Shown: positions 40,795-50,334 of the stretch, piece by piece
Layout of the letters: each line of letters starts with the position of its first letter
Numbering within the stretch: the first letter of the stretch is position 1
Notes under the pieces: generated by a model
Seen by the model: only the letters and a program-made list of their open reading frames with translations
What the model was told of the DNA's origin: nothing
Database searches by the model: none
Made by a program: the position numbers and the translations under genes
Origin: Candidatus Acidiferrum typicum
GTDB lineage: Bacteria > Acidobacteriota > Terriglobia > Acidiferrales > UBA7541
Length of the DNA: 64,000 nt
Direction of reading: 5' to 3'
Assembly (NCBI GenBank): GCA_002478115.1
Contig: DLMH01000187.1
Coordinates: forward strand, 62,416 to 126,415

Positions 40795-42948
40795 CTACGG
40801 ATTCGGCCTCTTCAACGTGGGTCTGTCGCCCGAGGCTGGCTCGGGTATATCGGCGGGTTTCGCCTTTGCCGGCGTGGAACTCGCATCCGTGGGCGTCACC
40901 GCAGGCATGCCATTTTCCGTGTACGCCTTCTTCACCAGTGCTTCCACGACGTCCTGCGCGCCCCCGACATTGTCGTTGGTTTGCCGCGCCTTGCTGTATT
41001 CGTTCAAGGCGCGCTCGCGCTGTCCCAGCAAATCGAATATCTTCCCCAAGTAGATGTGGCCCCACACCTCCGTCCACTTCTCGGAAGGCTCCGGGACCGT
41101 GGCCAGGGCTTCGCGAAAGGCGTTGGCCGCGGCCTGATAATTCTTCTGGTAGAAAAACGCCTCGCCCATGCGGAAGTTCGCCAGCGCGCGGTTGGGCTGG
41201 ATGCTGAGTGCTCGCTGGTACTGCTGCACTGCATCGTAATACTTGCCAATTTCGGCGAGTTCTTCGCCGCGCGCAATCGCGGCCCGCGCGCGCAAGCTCG
41301 GCGAACTCTTCAGGATTAAGTTGTTGGGATCGATGCGGATACCGCCGGACTTCGGCCGGCCAAAAGTCTCCACGGTGAAGTCGGACTCCGTCCCGACAAC
41401 GTCAATGGTTTTCAATTCCGGATTTCCTTCGGTATCAATGCGCACCTGCACGGGCATGGCGAAGGTATCCTGCGGCTGTTTGATCTTCCCGACGATACGG
41501 AAGCCCTTGCGTGTCCGGTAGGTCACATACTCCAGCGTAAATTCCGGAATGCCGGTGGAGTTCAGCCATTGCGAGAAGTAGCCCTGCAAGTTCCGCGGCT
41601 CTTCACCGCGCTTTGCCGCAGCATCGGCGGTAGCGATGGCCATGCTCTCGAAAGCCAGCATCGTTGCCGTTTTGCCCTGGTACGTGGCGTAGAAGGCGTG
41701 CAGCAGCGATTTGAAGGCGACATCGCCCATCTGCGCGCGCAGCATGTGAAACAGCATCGCGCCCTTGTTCATGACCACGGAGCGGTATTCCGCGGAGTAA
41801 GGCACCAGGCGCGCCGATTGCGCCACCGGAGCCGAATCGTCAAACATCAGCGCCCCAACCGCAAATTCGTCAATGGCCTTCAAACCGGCTTCCTTGCCGA
41901 AATTCTGTTCAGCGTAAAGCTCTTCGGAATAACGCGCCAAGCCATCGCTGATCCAGACATCCGCGGTCGAAGCCGGCAGCACCTCGCTTCCCCACCATTG
42001 GCCCGCCACCAGGCGGCTCAGCGTGCGATCGCTGTACTTGGGATCCCACGCGTGATGGCCCAGCATCACGACACCCGGCGCGGAAAATTCGCGCAGCGTG
42101 CCGTCGGGCAATTCCGCCACGACGATATCCGGCTCCGGGAGCGGCCCGAACAAATCCGAAAAAATGATTTCCTGGTGCGCCACGATATTTGCGAACTCCT
42201 GCGCTTTTCCGGAATCGGCGCGCGGCGCATACACGGCTACGCTGATCCCCTCAGCCTGCTTGGGATTCAATTGCAGCGGCCCCGCCACGAAGGAGCCGTT
42301 GGGCTCCGCGCGTTCGCAGTGAAACGTGTACATCAAGCGGTTGCCCTCCGCAGGTGCGCGTGGCGCAACCGGTTGCGGCGAATCGGCTTTCCCCGTCCCC
42401 GTCATCGCCATGGTGTCCGGCACATTCAGGCGGAACGTCCCCGTGTAACGGTTCGCCGGATAATCCGTCAGCGGAAACCACCGCGATGGCAGCAGCAGGT
42501 ACACCCAATCCTTGCCGATGGACGCCAAGCGGATATTGGGCACGGGGCTGTTCTCTTCATTCGCCAGAAGCCCGGCGTAGCTGAAGGTAAGCGTCACGGT
42601 TTTGCCAACGGCCACGGGCGCGGGAAGCGTCACGCTGACGAACAAGGGGCTTTCGTTCTCGCGCTGAAAAGTGAGCGATTTTCCATCGGCGGTTTTGACC
42701 TCCCGCACGTCAAGATTTGGATGTAATTCGACGCGCAGATTCGTGGAAACGTCCACGGCCCGGAAATCGATTTTCACAACCGCGTTGATGGATTGCCCGG
42801 TGGTGTCCAGATAGGCGGCCAGTTCGTAGTGTTCCGCGAGAAAGCTTGGTGGACGCGCCGTCTGGGCGCGTAGGGGCAGACAGAAAGCCGTCAGAATCAG
42901 GAACAGGGCCGGCAGCACCACAGGGCAGCCCAATTGGCGTCGCTTCAT
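40795..42948 (-). CDS. M1-peptidase-like protein lacking the zinc motif, with TPR repeats
   Basis: 717 residues. A signal peptide (VVLPALFLILTAFCLPLRAQ) is followed by an M1 N-terminal beta domain (about 40-230) and a gluzincin-like domain. Where M1 enzymes have HELAHQWWG, this protein has RLVAGQWWG (312-320), so both His and the Glu are gone; the later ISDGLARYSEELY keeps the usual shape without the Glu ligand position (D in its place). No GxMEN loop is present. Residues about 575-690 are TPR units (YQRALSIQPNRALANFRMGEAFF). It is probably an exported scaffold or binding protein, not a peptidase. It follows lpxB by 55 bases. Confidence 0.82.
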   Translation of the reverse strand: MKRRQLGCPVVLPALFLILTAFCLPLRAQTARPPSFLAEHYELAAYLDTTGQSINAVVKIDFRAVDVSTNLRVELHPNLDVREVKTADGKSLTFQRENESPLFVSVTLPAPVAVGKTVTLTFSYAGLLANEENSPVPNIRLASIGKDWVYLLLPSRWFPLTDYPANRYTGTFRLNVPDTMAMTGTGKADSPQPVAPRAPAEGNRLMYTFHCERAEPNGSFVAGPLQLNPKQAEGISVAVYAPRADSGKAQEFANIVAHQEIIFSDLFGPLPEPDIVVAELPDGTLREFSAPGVVMLGHHAWDPKYSDRTLSRLVAGQWWGSEVLPASTADVWISDGLARYSEELYAEQNFGKEAGLKAIDEFAVGALMFDDSAPVAQSARLVPYSAEYRSVVMNKGAMLFHMLRAQMGDVAFKSLLHAFYATYQGKTATMLAFESMAIATADAAAKRGEEPRNLQGYFSQWLNSTGIPEFTLEYVTYRTRKGFRIVGKIKQPQDTFAMPVQVRIDTEGNPELKTIDVVGTESDFTVETFGRPKSGGIRIDPNNLILKSSPSLRARAAIARGEELAEIGKYYDAVQQYQRALSIQPNRALANFRMGEAFFYQKNYQAAANAFREALATVPEPSEKWTEVWGHIYLGKIFDLLGQRERALNEYSKARQTNDNVGGAQDVVEALVKKAYTENGMPAVTPTDASSTPAKAKPADIPEPASGDRPTLKRPNP

Positions 42949-43003
42949 CGTTTACCTTTCCGGAGGATTCGCGTCCGGTGCATGTACATAGGATAGCAAC
43001 GCC

Positions 43004-44170
43004 TTAGGAAGCGTTGCCAGTGCCCGGGCCCAGTAAAGCGGCAATATGGCCGGCGGCGCGTTCGATAGCCCCTGGCGGCCCCAATTTGCGCCGCACCTCG
43101 GCCAGCCCGCGCCGCAATTCTTCTCGCGCCTTGGGATCCTCCAGGAGGAGCAGGGTTTCCGCCGCCACGCGCTCCGCGGTAAAGCGATCCTGCACCAATT
43201 CCGGTACCACCTTGCGCTCCGCTATTAGATTCACCATGGCGAAGAAAGGTGTACGCACAAGGGGCCCAACCAAACTGGCCGTCAGCGCCGAAACTCTGTA
43301 GATCACCACCATGGGCGCATCGAGCAACGCGGCCTCCACGGTCGCCGTGCCGCTGGAGACAATCGCGGCATCGGCGGCGGCCAGGGCGTTGTACGTTTCC
43401 CCCTCGACGACGCGCACCGTCAGCGCCGCGGGCCAGCCAGCCTTCAAACGCTCCACGTTTTGCGGATGCGCGGCCGCGATCACGAATTGCGTGGGCACCT
43501 TTCCGTGAATGATGGCGCAAGCCTCCTGCAAGACAGGTAAGTGATGCGCCAACTCCCCCGCACGGCTGCCTGGCAAAACCGCGACAATTTTGCGGGCGGG
43601 GTCGAGGCCCTGCGCGGCGCAGAATTGCGCGCGGCTCTGCGTCGCGCTGACCGCGCCTACCAGTGGATGCCCGATAAACTCCGTGGGCACGCCGGCATTG
43701 CGGAAAAACTTCTCTTCAAAGGGAAAAATACACAGTGCCTTCACAAATCGTTCGCGGATCAGCCGCACCCGCCACGGACGCCAGGCCCAGAATTGCGGGC
43801 AGATGTAATAGACATTGCGAATGCCGCGCGGAAGAAGCTTGCGCGCGAGCCGCAGGTGAAATCCGGGAAAGTCCGTGAGTATGGCCAGCGCGGGCTTGCG
43901 GCGGTCCGCTTCGCTCACCAGCCGGTCCATGGCTCGCACCAGGGACGGCAATCGGCCCAGGATTTCCGTGATCCCGACAACCGCCACCTCGGAATAGTCC
44001 GTAATGATCTCAACGCCGGCGGCGCGCATCTGCGGTCCGCCCATGCCAAAAAGCTGCACGTCCAATCGTTCTTGCAGCGCTTTTGCCAGCCGCGCCGCGT
44101 ACATATCCCCGGAAGCTTCACCGGCTGAGAGCAATAGGGGAATCGGTGGCATGAGAGAAAGAATGCTCAA
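43004..44170 (-). CDS. lpxB: Lipid-A-disaccharide synthase
   Basis: 388 residues; a second start at 44152 is possible. LLLSAGEASGDMYAARLAKAL, FGMGGPQMRAAGVEI, ILTDFPGFHLRLARKLLPRGI, YYICPQFWAWRPWRVRLI and FIGHPLVGAV are LpxB hallmarks, then VLPGSRAGELAHHLPVL (UDP-sugar site). It joins UDP-diacylglucosamine and lipid X to form the lipid A disaccharide at the inner face of the inner membrane, proving an LPS-type outer membrane. Its start overlaps the end of the upstream ABC exporter gene. Confidence 0.95.
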   Translation of the reverse strand: MSILSLMPPIPLLLSAGEASGDMYAARLAKALQERLDVQLFGMGGPQMRAAGVEIITDYSEVAVVGITEILGRLPSLVRAMDRLVSEADRRKPALAILTDFPGFHLRLARKLLPRGIRNVYYICPQFWAWRPWRVRLIRERFVKALCIFPFEEKFFRNAGVPTEFIGHPLVGAVSATQSRAQFCAAQGLDPARKIVAVLPGSRAGELAHHLPVLQEACAIIHGKVPTQFVIAAAHPQNVERLKAGWPAALTVRVVEGETYNALAAADAAIVSSGTATVEAALLDAPMVVIYRVSALTASLVGPLVRTPFFAMVNLIAERKVVPELVQDRFTAERVAAETLLLLEDPKAREELRRGLAEVRRKLGPPGAIERAAGHIAALLGPGTGNAS

Positions 44171-46056
44171 TCGCTGGTGGGGAGCGAAGCCGGCAGCGCA
44201 GAAGAGCCTGCCAGGCGGTCGTTGGCCAGCGGTTCGTGGAGCTCCTGCTCCTTATATTGCAACTGGTACAGGCGATAGTAAATGCCGCGCTGCGCCAGCA
44301 GTTCCTGATGCGCGCCCTGCTCGCGCAGCCGGCCTTTGTGGAAGACGAGGATGCGGGCGGCGTCCTGAATGGTGCTTAAGCGGTGGGCGATGACCAGCGC
44401 AGTGCGCCCGGTGAGCAGCCGGCTCAGGGCCTCGCGAATCAGCAATTCGGTTTTCGTATCCACGCTGGAGGTGGCTTCGTCCAGGATCAGGAAGCGCGGA
44501 TTGTGCGCTAGGGCCCGCGCGAAGCTGATCAGTTGCCGCTGGCCAACGGAAAGCGTGGACCCGCGCTCGTTCACATCCGTGGCCACGCCTTGCGGCAACG
44601 ACCGGATGAACTCGCCAAGCCCGATTTCCCTTAACGCGTGCTCCACATTTCCCCGCGTGATTCCGGGCGTGCCCAGCCGGACATTCGATTCAATTGTGCC
44701 GGTGAAGAGGAACGGGTCCTGCAGCACGATGCCGAAATGCTTGCGCAATTCCTGCAGATTCAGCAGGCGAATATCAACGCCATCCAGCAGAATCTGGCCC
44801 CGCTGAATATCGTAGAAGCGCAGCAGCAGGGAGATCAGCGTGGTCTTGCCTGCGCCCGTGTGCCCGACGATGGCAAACGATTGACCGGGCAGCATGCGGA
44901 AGGAAACATCGCGCAGCACCCAGTCCTCATCGGCGGGTTCGGCCACGTTGCGGTAGCTGAACCACACATTGCGGAACTCCACTTCGCCGCGCGGCTTTAC
45001 GATTGCTTGCGCGTTGGGGTTCGTGTCAATCGTAATCGGCTCATCCAGCAGCTTAAAGATGCGTTCGGAAGCCGCCATCGCCGATTGCAAAATGTTGAAT
45101 TTTTCGCTCAAGTCCTGAATCGGCCGGAAGAATCTTTGTGCGTACATCGTGAACGCAGTCAGAACACCCAGACTCAGGGTTCCGCCCAGTATCCGGTTTC
45201 CCCCCGAATAGAAGATCAGGGCGATGGTCGCGAAGCTCAGGAATTCCACCACGGGATAAAACAGCGCGTACGCGAGGATGGCATCCCTCCACGCCAGCAT
45301 GTTGTCCTTGTTCCGCCGCGCAAATTCCTCCCGTGCTTTGCGCTCGCGGTTGAAAAGCTGCACCACGCTCATTCCGGAAATGTATTCCTGCAAAAACGCG
45401 TTGATCCGCGCAATGGCCGTGCGGATCTTCCGGTTCGCGTCGCGCACGTATTTGCGAAACACCAGCGTCACCACAAAAATGAACGGCAGCACCGCCAGCG
45501 CGTCCAACGCCAGCCTCCGGTCAATGGAAAACAGCCAGATGGCCATCACCGCCAGCAGGAAGAAATCATTGATCATGGTCACGACGCCGGCTGCAAAAAG
45601 GTCGTTCAGCGCGTCCACGTCCGTGGTCACCCGCGTCATCAGCCGTCCCACCGGGTTCTTGTCGAAATAACTCATGGGCAGCCGCTGCAGGTGCCCGAAG
45701 ATCTCCTTGCGCATGTCGTACATCGTCTGTTGCCCGACTCGCTGCATGATCCGGATTTGAATGTATTGCGCCAGAAAATCGAACAGCAGCACGAGTATGT
45801 AAATCGCGCTGATCAGCAGCAACCCATGCTTTGCCTGTGCCACGCTGATGATTCCCGATGTCCCGGGTACCAGGTATTTGTCGATGGCCTTCCAGAAAAG
45901 CGCAGGCGGTGCCAGTTCCAGCGGCGTCACCACGGACACCATCGCCATTGCGAACACCACGCGCCACTTGTACGGCCGCAGATACTCCAGCAGCCGCTTC
46001 ATTAGCTGCGAGTCGTACGCTTTTCCTATCGCTTCTTCTTCTTGAATGTTGCTCAT
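44167..46056 (-). CDS. ABC exporter half-transporter with consensus ATP site
   Basis: 629 residues: six membrane helices (about 30-330) then a nucleotide-binding domain. Walker A GHTGAGKTTLISLLLRFYD, signature LSVGQRQLISFARAL, Walker B FLILDEATSSVD with the catalytic Glu, and H-loop IAHRLST. It overlaps both neighbours by 4 bases. Together with the next upstream half it makes a heterodimeric exporter like BmrCD or TM287/288; the lpxB neighbour suggests a lipid or LPS-precursor cargo (inference). Inner membrane. Confidence 0.92.
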   Translation of the reverse strand: MSNIQEEEAIGKAYDSQLMKRLLEYLRPYKWRVVFAMAMVSVVTPLELAPPALFWKAIDKYLVPGTSGIISVAQAKHGLLLISAIYILVLLFDFLAQYIQIRIMQRVGQQTMYDMRKEIFGHLQRLPMSYFDKNPVGRLMTRVTTDVDALNDLFAAGVVTMINDFFLLAVMAIWLFSIDRRLALDALAVLPFIFVVTLVFRKYVRDANRKIRTAIARINAFLQEYISGMSVVQLFNRERKAREEFARRNKDNMLAWRDAILAYALFYPVVEFLSFATIALIFYSGGNRILGGTLSLGVLTAFTMYAQRFFRPIQDLSEKFNILQSAMAASERIFKLLDEPITIDTNPNAQAIVKPRGEVEFRNVWFSYRNVAEPADEDWVLRDVSFRMLPGQSFAIVGHTGAGKTTLISLLLRFYDIQRGQILLDGVDIRLLNLQELRKHFGIVLQDPFLFTGTIESNVRLGTPGITRGNVEHALREIGLGEFIRSLPQGVATDVNERGSTLSVGQRQLISFARALAHNPRFLILDEATSSVDTKTELLIREALSRLLTGRTALVIAHRLSTIQDAARILVFHKGRLREQGAHQELLAQRGIYYRLYQLQYKEQELHEPLANDRLAGSSALPASLPTSD

Positions 46057-47990
46057 GCCCGTTCGAGCTCTTCTTCCAGCAACTGCTTTTGGTACAAATC
46101 CGCGTAGTAACCCTGCCGCGCCAGCAATTCGTCGTGCGTGCCGCGCTCGATGATCTGGCCGTCCTTCAGCACGACGATCTGGTCGGCGTCGCGCACCGTG
46201 GACGTGCGGTGGGCGATCAGAATCGTGGTGCGGCCGCGCATCACGCCGCGCAATTGCCCCAGGATTTTTTCTTCGGTCTGCGTATCCACGGCGGATAGGG
46301 AATCGTCCAGGATCAGAATCCGCGGATCGCGGACAATCGCGCGAGCGATGGCGGTGCGCTGTTTCTGCCCGCCGGACAGCGTGATACCGCGCTCGCCGAC
46401 CATCGTTTCGTATTTCTTCGCGAAGCCCTCAACGTCGTCACGCAAGCTGGCGATTTCCGCGGCTTCCTGCACCTCAAGAGGATCGTGAGCCGGCACGCCA
46501 AACGCAATGTTCTCGCCCACCGTTTCGCTGAACAGAAACGTGTCCTGCGGCACGTAGCCGATCGCCCGACGGAGCGTTTCCAGCGGCCATTCGCGGATGG
46601 CGTGCCCATCAATCAGCAGTTGGCCGGGCGGCACCTCCCACAGCCGCGCCACCAGCGCCGCCAGGGTCGTCTTGCCGCTGCCCGTGGGCCCGACAACGGC
46701 AAGGGTTGAGCCGGCGGGAATTGTGAGGTTGATGTTTCGCAATACTGGTTGCGGAACGTGGCTGTTGGAAGCGGGCGCGCCGTTCCCGGAATGCGTCGTG
46801 GGATAAGTGAAGCTTAAATTGCGGAACTCGATGTTGCCCTCGGGATGCGTCCCGGCCGGGAGTGTGGCGTCGCGATCGTCAATCTGCGTCTTGGCCCGCA
46901 GTATGTAGTTCAATCGCCCCATGGACGCCGCGCCGCGCTGGAAAATATTGGTCACCCAGCCGAGCGCGATCATCGGCCACACCAGAAAACTCAAATACGT
47001 GTTGAAAGTAATCAGCGCGCCCAGCGACATCTGTCCGTACAGGAACCGGTAACCGCCCTGCCACAGCACAATTAGGAACGTCGTCCCGATCAGCGCCTGC
47101 AGCGACGGCATGAACATGCTCCACATCCGGATCAGTTGCACGTTTTTCGCCACGTACTCTCGGTTCGGCTCGTCAAATAGGTGAATCTCCGCCTCTTCCT
47201 GCGCGTACGCTCGAATCACACGCACTCCGGAGAGATTCTCCTGCACTTTGGCGGATAGCGTGGCCAGCGATGCTTGAATCTTCTCGTACAGTTCGTGGAT
47301 CACTTTGCCGAAATGCCGCACCGTGATCGCCACTACCGGAACCGGCAACAGCACCCACAAGGTCAGCGATTTCGACAAAACCATCATCACCGCAATCGAC
47401 AAAACCATCGTCACGATGGTCGTGCCGCTGTACATAATTCCCGGGCCCAGCACCATGCGCACGGAATTCAAATCGTTCGTCGCGCGCGACATCAGTTCAC
47501 CCGTGCGGTTGCGCACGTAGAATTCCGGCTCCATCACCAGCAGCCGGTCCAGAAGATCGTTGCGGATATCGAATTCAATGTCGCGCGAGATGCCAATCAG
47601 GACCCACCGCGTTGCGAACGACATCAAGCCCTTCAGCCCAATGCACCCGATCAAAATCACGCAATAAATCCACAGCGTTCGCCGGCTGTGCGCTTCGTAG
47701 TACGGAACCAGATCGCTCAGCCAACTCAGCGGCGGCACGTCACGCGCTCCATGCATGGCCAGTTCAAACGGCCGCGGGCTCCCCGCCAGCGTGTCCGTGA
47801 TGATTCCCGTCGTCAGCGGCACCACGTTTCCGATCAGCCCCATCAGCAACAGCGTGAGCATGCCCAGCGCAATCGCGCCTTTGTAGCGCCCCAGATAGGG
47901 CAGCAGCCCTCGCAGGTTCTCCCACGAGGACACCTTGGCGCCCTTTTTCGCGGGCTCCCCTGCGCGCAGGGCTGCGGCCGCCGTGCTCAT
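46053..47990 (-). CDS. ABC exporter half-transporter with degenerate ATP site
   Basis: 645 residues: six membrane helices, then Walker A GPTGSGKTTLAALVARLWE, signature LSGGQKQRTAIARAI, Walker B ILILDDSLSAVD and H-loop IAHRTST. The Asp after the Walker B Asp replaces the catalytic Glu, as in the BmrC-type subunit of heterodimeric exporters. The family's TGELMSRATNDLNSVR coupling motif is present. The ATGA overlaps on both sides show the two halves are made together. Confidence 0.92.
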   Translation of the reverse strand: MSTAAAALRAGEPAKKGAKVSSWENLRGLLPYLGRYKGAIALGMLTLLLMGLIGNVVPLTTGIITDTLAGSPRPFELAMHGARDVPPLSWLSDLVPYYEAHSRRTLWIYCVILIGCIGLKGLMSFATRWVLIGISRDIEFDIRNDLLDRLLVMEPEFYVRNRTGELMSRATNDLNSVRMVLGPGIMYSGTTIVTMVLSIAVMMVLSKSLTLWVLLPVPVVAITVRHFGKVIHELYEKIQASLATLSAKVQENLSGVRVIRAYAQEEAEIHLFDEPNREYVAKNVQLIRMWSMFMPSLQALIGTTFLIVLWQGGYRFLYGQMSLGALITFNTYLSFLVWPMIALGWVTNIFQRGAASMGRLNYILRAKTQIDDRDATLPAGTHPEGNIEFRNLSFTYPTTHSGNGAPASNSHVPQPVLRNINLTIPAGSTLAVVGPTGSGKTTLAALVARLWEVPPGQLLIDGHAIREWPLETLRRAIGYVPQDTFLFSETVGENIAFGVPAHDPLEVQEAAEIASLRDDVEGFAKKYETMVGERGITLSGGQKQRTAIARAIVRDPRILILDDSLSAVDTQTEEKILGQLRGVMRGRTTILIAHRTSTVRDADQIVVLKDGQIIERGTHDELLARQGYYADLYQKQLLEEELERA

Positions 47991-48649
47991 CGCAATGTGG
48001 ACCTCGGACTCTCCAGCGTGGGGGCTTCACCCAAAAAATGCGTGTACGAGTAATCCATCGACTGGTAGCGCTTCGTCTCCGGGTTCCAGCGCACCGCGAT
48101 GGGCAGTGTGCGCCCGCTCGTGCCCGCCTGCACGGGCGTAAGATAAAGATACATTCCTTGCTCCGCGCTGTTTTCGTACTGCAGTCTCCAGCCGCTCACG
48201 GCTTGCAGCGGCGTGAGCGCCAGGTAGCCTTTCGCGTTCTTCAGGTGCTCGTCACAGCGCACCAGCTCCACCCACTTGCCATCTTCGTTTTCGGCGATCA
48301 CGGCGCGCGTGATTACCATGCCCGCAATCGTGCTTTTTGGTGTGTTGGGCACAACATTTGCCGCCAGCAGTTGCTGCTTGCCCGTTTTGGCCAGGTCGCC
48401 ATACAACAAGACCTGCGCCGCGCTCCCCAGAAGCGATTTTGTGGCATCCTGAACTTCCTCGGGAATGGCGGGCTTCTGCGCGGCGTCTGCGGCGGGTTTT
48501 GTCGCATCGGTACTACAGCCCTGCAAAGACGCGGCCATCACCAGCAGGCCAAGACATGCGGCATAGCGCGGCAAATGCAAACAGCGGCCGCTCGGGGAAC
48601 TCGGCGCTTTCTCGCGCGACTCTGTATGTTGCTCAAGGGAACGAAGCAT
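47987..48649 (-). CDS. Lipoprotein of unknown function, first gene of the exporter-lpxB operon
   Basis: 220 residues; a long N-terminal signal region with lipobox ASLQGC (Cys at about 45). The mature part (DATKSLLGSAAQVLLYGDLAKTGKQQLLAANVVPNTPKSTIAGMVITRAVIAENEDGKWVELVRCDEHL) is not a known family. Its stop overlaps the ABC exporter start (ATGA), so it is probably an outer-membrane or periplasmic partner of the transport system. Confidence 0.78.
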   Translation of the reverse strand: MLRSLEQHTESREKAPSSPSGRCLHLPRYAACLGLLVMAASLQGCSTDATKPAADAAQKPAIPEEVQDATKSLLGSAAQVLLYGDLAKTGKQQLLAANVVPNTPKSTIAGMVITRAVIAENEDGKWVELVRCDEHLKNAKGYLALTPLQAVSGWRLQYENSAEQGMYLYLTPVQAGTSGRTLPIAVRWNPETKRYQSMDYSYTHFLGEAPTLESPRSTLR

Positions 48650-48812
48650 TCAAGTCCTTTCCTTCATAGACGCACCAATCACCGCGGCGTAACCGCCCCA
48701 CCGCGCTCCCGCTCACCTCGCATCCATCTCATAAATCACTCCCGGGAGGGGAGGGCACGCCGCTTTACTCCGAGCACAACAATGGGCACAGGATCCCGAA
48801 TCAATCCGCAAC

Positions 48813-48877
48813 TTAGGGGGTCGGAACTTTAGCTCCGACATTAAGCACCCGGCTAGCATCGGGCTTTAGCCCCTGAG
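48813..48877. repeat. Dispersed palindromic repeat, family C
   Basis: GGGGGTCGGAACTTTAGCTC then CGAC, and after a spacer GGGCTTTAGCCC: the two-hairpin layout of the 2657 and 58521 copies. Nothing else is seen in the 272-base gap 48650-48921. Confidence 0.7.
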
Positions 48878-48921
48878 GTAAAAATGTTGGTAGCTCGAGT
48901 CATTTTTCAGTTAGCGCTTCG

Positions 48922-49536
48922 TTACAAACTGGGCGCCGCCAGCGTGATCTCCACCACGCGTCCCGGCTCCCCATCCTTTTCTTTCGTGCAGAGCACTTCC
49001 ATCACCTGCGGCACATCCGGTCCCGCCCAGTCAAACGCGTAATACCACAATTCTAACGGCTGCCCGTCCTTCGTGCTAGGACTCCTCGAATCCGGCTCGC
49101 CATACAGTTGCGCCACTTTGGCGGCTGTGTCCCACACGCGCAAGCCACGCCCGGTTTTCCATGGTCCGGGTGGCATAGGAGCACAATCGCCCACAAGCCA
49201 TGGCGTGTAGCTTACTCGGACAACCTGGATTTTTTTCTCGCTGTCGAAATCGATGGCTAGCACCTGTTTTCTACATGAATCGAGCCAGACAGTCTGCGCA
49301 TCATGCGCTGAATTCGTCGGATCTCCCCCCAGGTACGCGTAGTAAAGGCCCATTGCTCGGCTCAATCTATCTTGTCCTGGCCTTAATCCTGCTAGCGTCA
49401 ATTCATTCGCCCGGTGCGCCGCCTTCTTCGCTGCTGGCTTCTGATCTGTCTGGGCTGTTGCGAGTGGCGTCACGAGTAAAACCGCTGCAAGCGCACTCCA
49501 CAAAGTTAGGCTGTACAATCGTAAGCGGGCCGGCAT
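48922..49536 (-). CDS. Secreted hypothetical protein
   Basis: 204 residues from the Met at 49536, which opens a signal peptide (LYSLTLWSALAAVLLVTPLATAQ); a longer frame to 49698 has no signal at its start. The mature part has TLAGLRPGQDRLSRAMGLY, WLDSCRKQVLAIDFDSEKKIQVVRVS and AKVAQLYGEPDSRSP, a layout common to small periplasmic proteins of unknown role. Two to three cysteines are present. It is 49 bases downstream of the next minus-strand gene. Confidence 0.7.
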   Translation of the reverse strand: MPARLRLYSLTLWSALAAVLLVTPLATAQTDQKPAAKKAAHRANELTLAGLRPGQDRLSRAMGLYYAYLGGDPTNSAHDAQTVWLDSCRKQVLAIDFDSEKKIQVVRVSYTPWLVGDCAPMPPGPWKTGRGLRVWDTAAKVAQLYGEPDSRSPSTKDGQPLELWYYAFDWAGPDVPQVMEVLCTKEKDGEPGRVVEITLAAPSL

Positions 49537-49585
49537 GAATCTGTCCTCTGTCTTTACTGAAAACTTAAAACTGAAAACGTACAAC

Positions 49586-50266
49586 TTATCTTTGGCCCAG
49601 TATCGCATCGAGGCGCGCCTCAAAGTTCTCTTCTCCTTCGCTCCACAACTCGCTGCGCTGCACCGGCAAAGCGTGCTCCATCGCTTCCACCCACGCAAAT
49701 AGCTTTTGGATGTTTTCCCGGGTCTTCTGGTGATACTGCTTCAGGTTCTCCCCGCTGGTCATCCAGCTTCGGAAGGTCTTCTCGATGGGGTGGTCGGAGC
49801 CGGCAAACGGGTCCGAGGCCGCGCCAGGTGCGAGCAGCCCGGCATGCCCGGTAAAAAAGTGCTCGAAGCCCAGGTCCGCTGAAAACTGGCCCTCGCTTGC
49901 GGCCGCGCCGTCGTCGTAGTCTTTCCCCTGGCACAGGATCACCAGCGGCTGCGGGCCGTGCTGCCACTTCAACGTTTCCATGTCGAAGGCCCACAAATCC
50001 CATTTGGCATCCACAATGTAAGCGACATCCGCATAGAGTTGCTGCGCGGCGAGCGCCGCGACTTCCGCCGGGCCGTAGTTCTGCTCGTGGAAGTCCCACT
50101 CCACGATGGGTGTTTCCGTGGCATCCACGGCCTGCACCGTAAGCTGATCAAACCCCGCATGTGATTCGGACAGGGGAACGCTGGCGAGGAATCGCGCAAA
50201 CTCCGCGATCATCGTTTCTTCGGAAACGTCGCGCGTCCACACGCGCAAATACGCTCGGTTGGCCAT
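49586..50266 (-). CDS. Hypothetical cytoplasmic protein
   Basis: 226 residues from the Met at 50266, chosen because AGAGGA lies 8 bases upstream; a TTG two codons earlier is possible. The protein (ANRAYLRVWTRDVSEETMIAEFARFLASVPLS, then VEWDFHEQNYGPAEVAALAAQQLYADVAYIVDAKWDLWAFD) is acidic, with no signal peptide or membrane segment. LGFEHFFTGHAGLLAP and a helical C-terminus follow. No family is recognised. Confidence 0.72.
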   Translation of the reverse strand: MANRAYLRVWTRDVSEETMIAEFARFLASVPLSESHAGFDQLTVQAVDATETPIVEWDFHEQNYGPAEVAALAAQQLYADVAYIVDAKWDLWAFDMETLKWQHGPQPLVILCQGKDYDDGAAASEGQFSADLGFEHFFTGHAGLLAPGAASDPFAGSDHPIEKTFRSWMTSGENLKQYHQKTRENIQKLFAWVEAMEHALPVQRSELWSEGEENFEARLDAILGQR

Positions 50267-50334
50267 GAGCAATCCTCTGAATTATACAGGGCTTGGGCCG
50301 CGCCCGCGAACCGAGCTAGAAAGGCGGTACTGGT

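Noticed and set aside
44638..46005. 455-codon plus-strand open frame
   Set aside because: Lies opposite the ABC exporter with clear Walker motifs; its His/Gln/Arg-rich sequence is typical of an antisense shadow.
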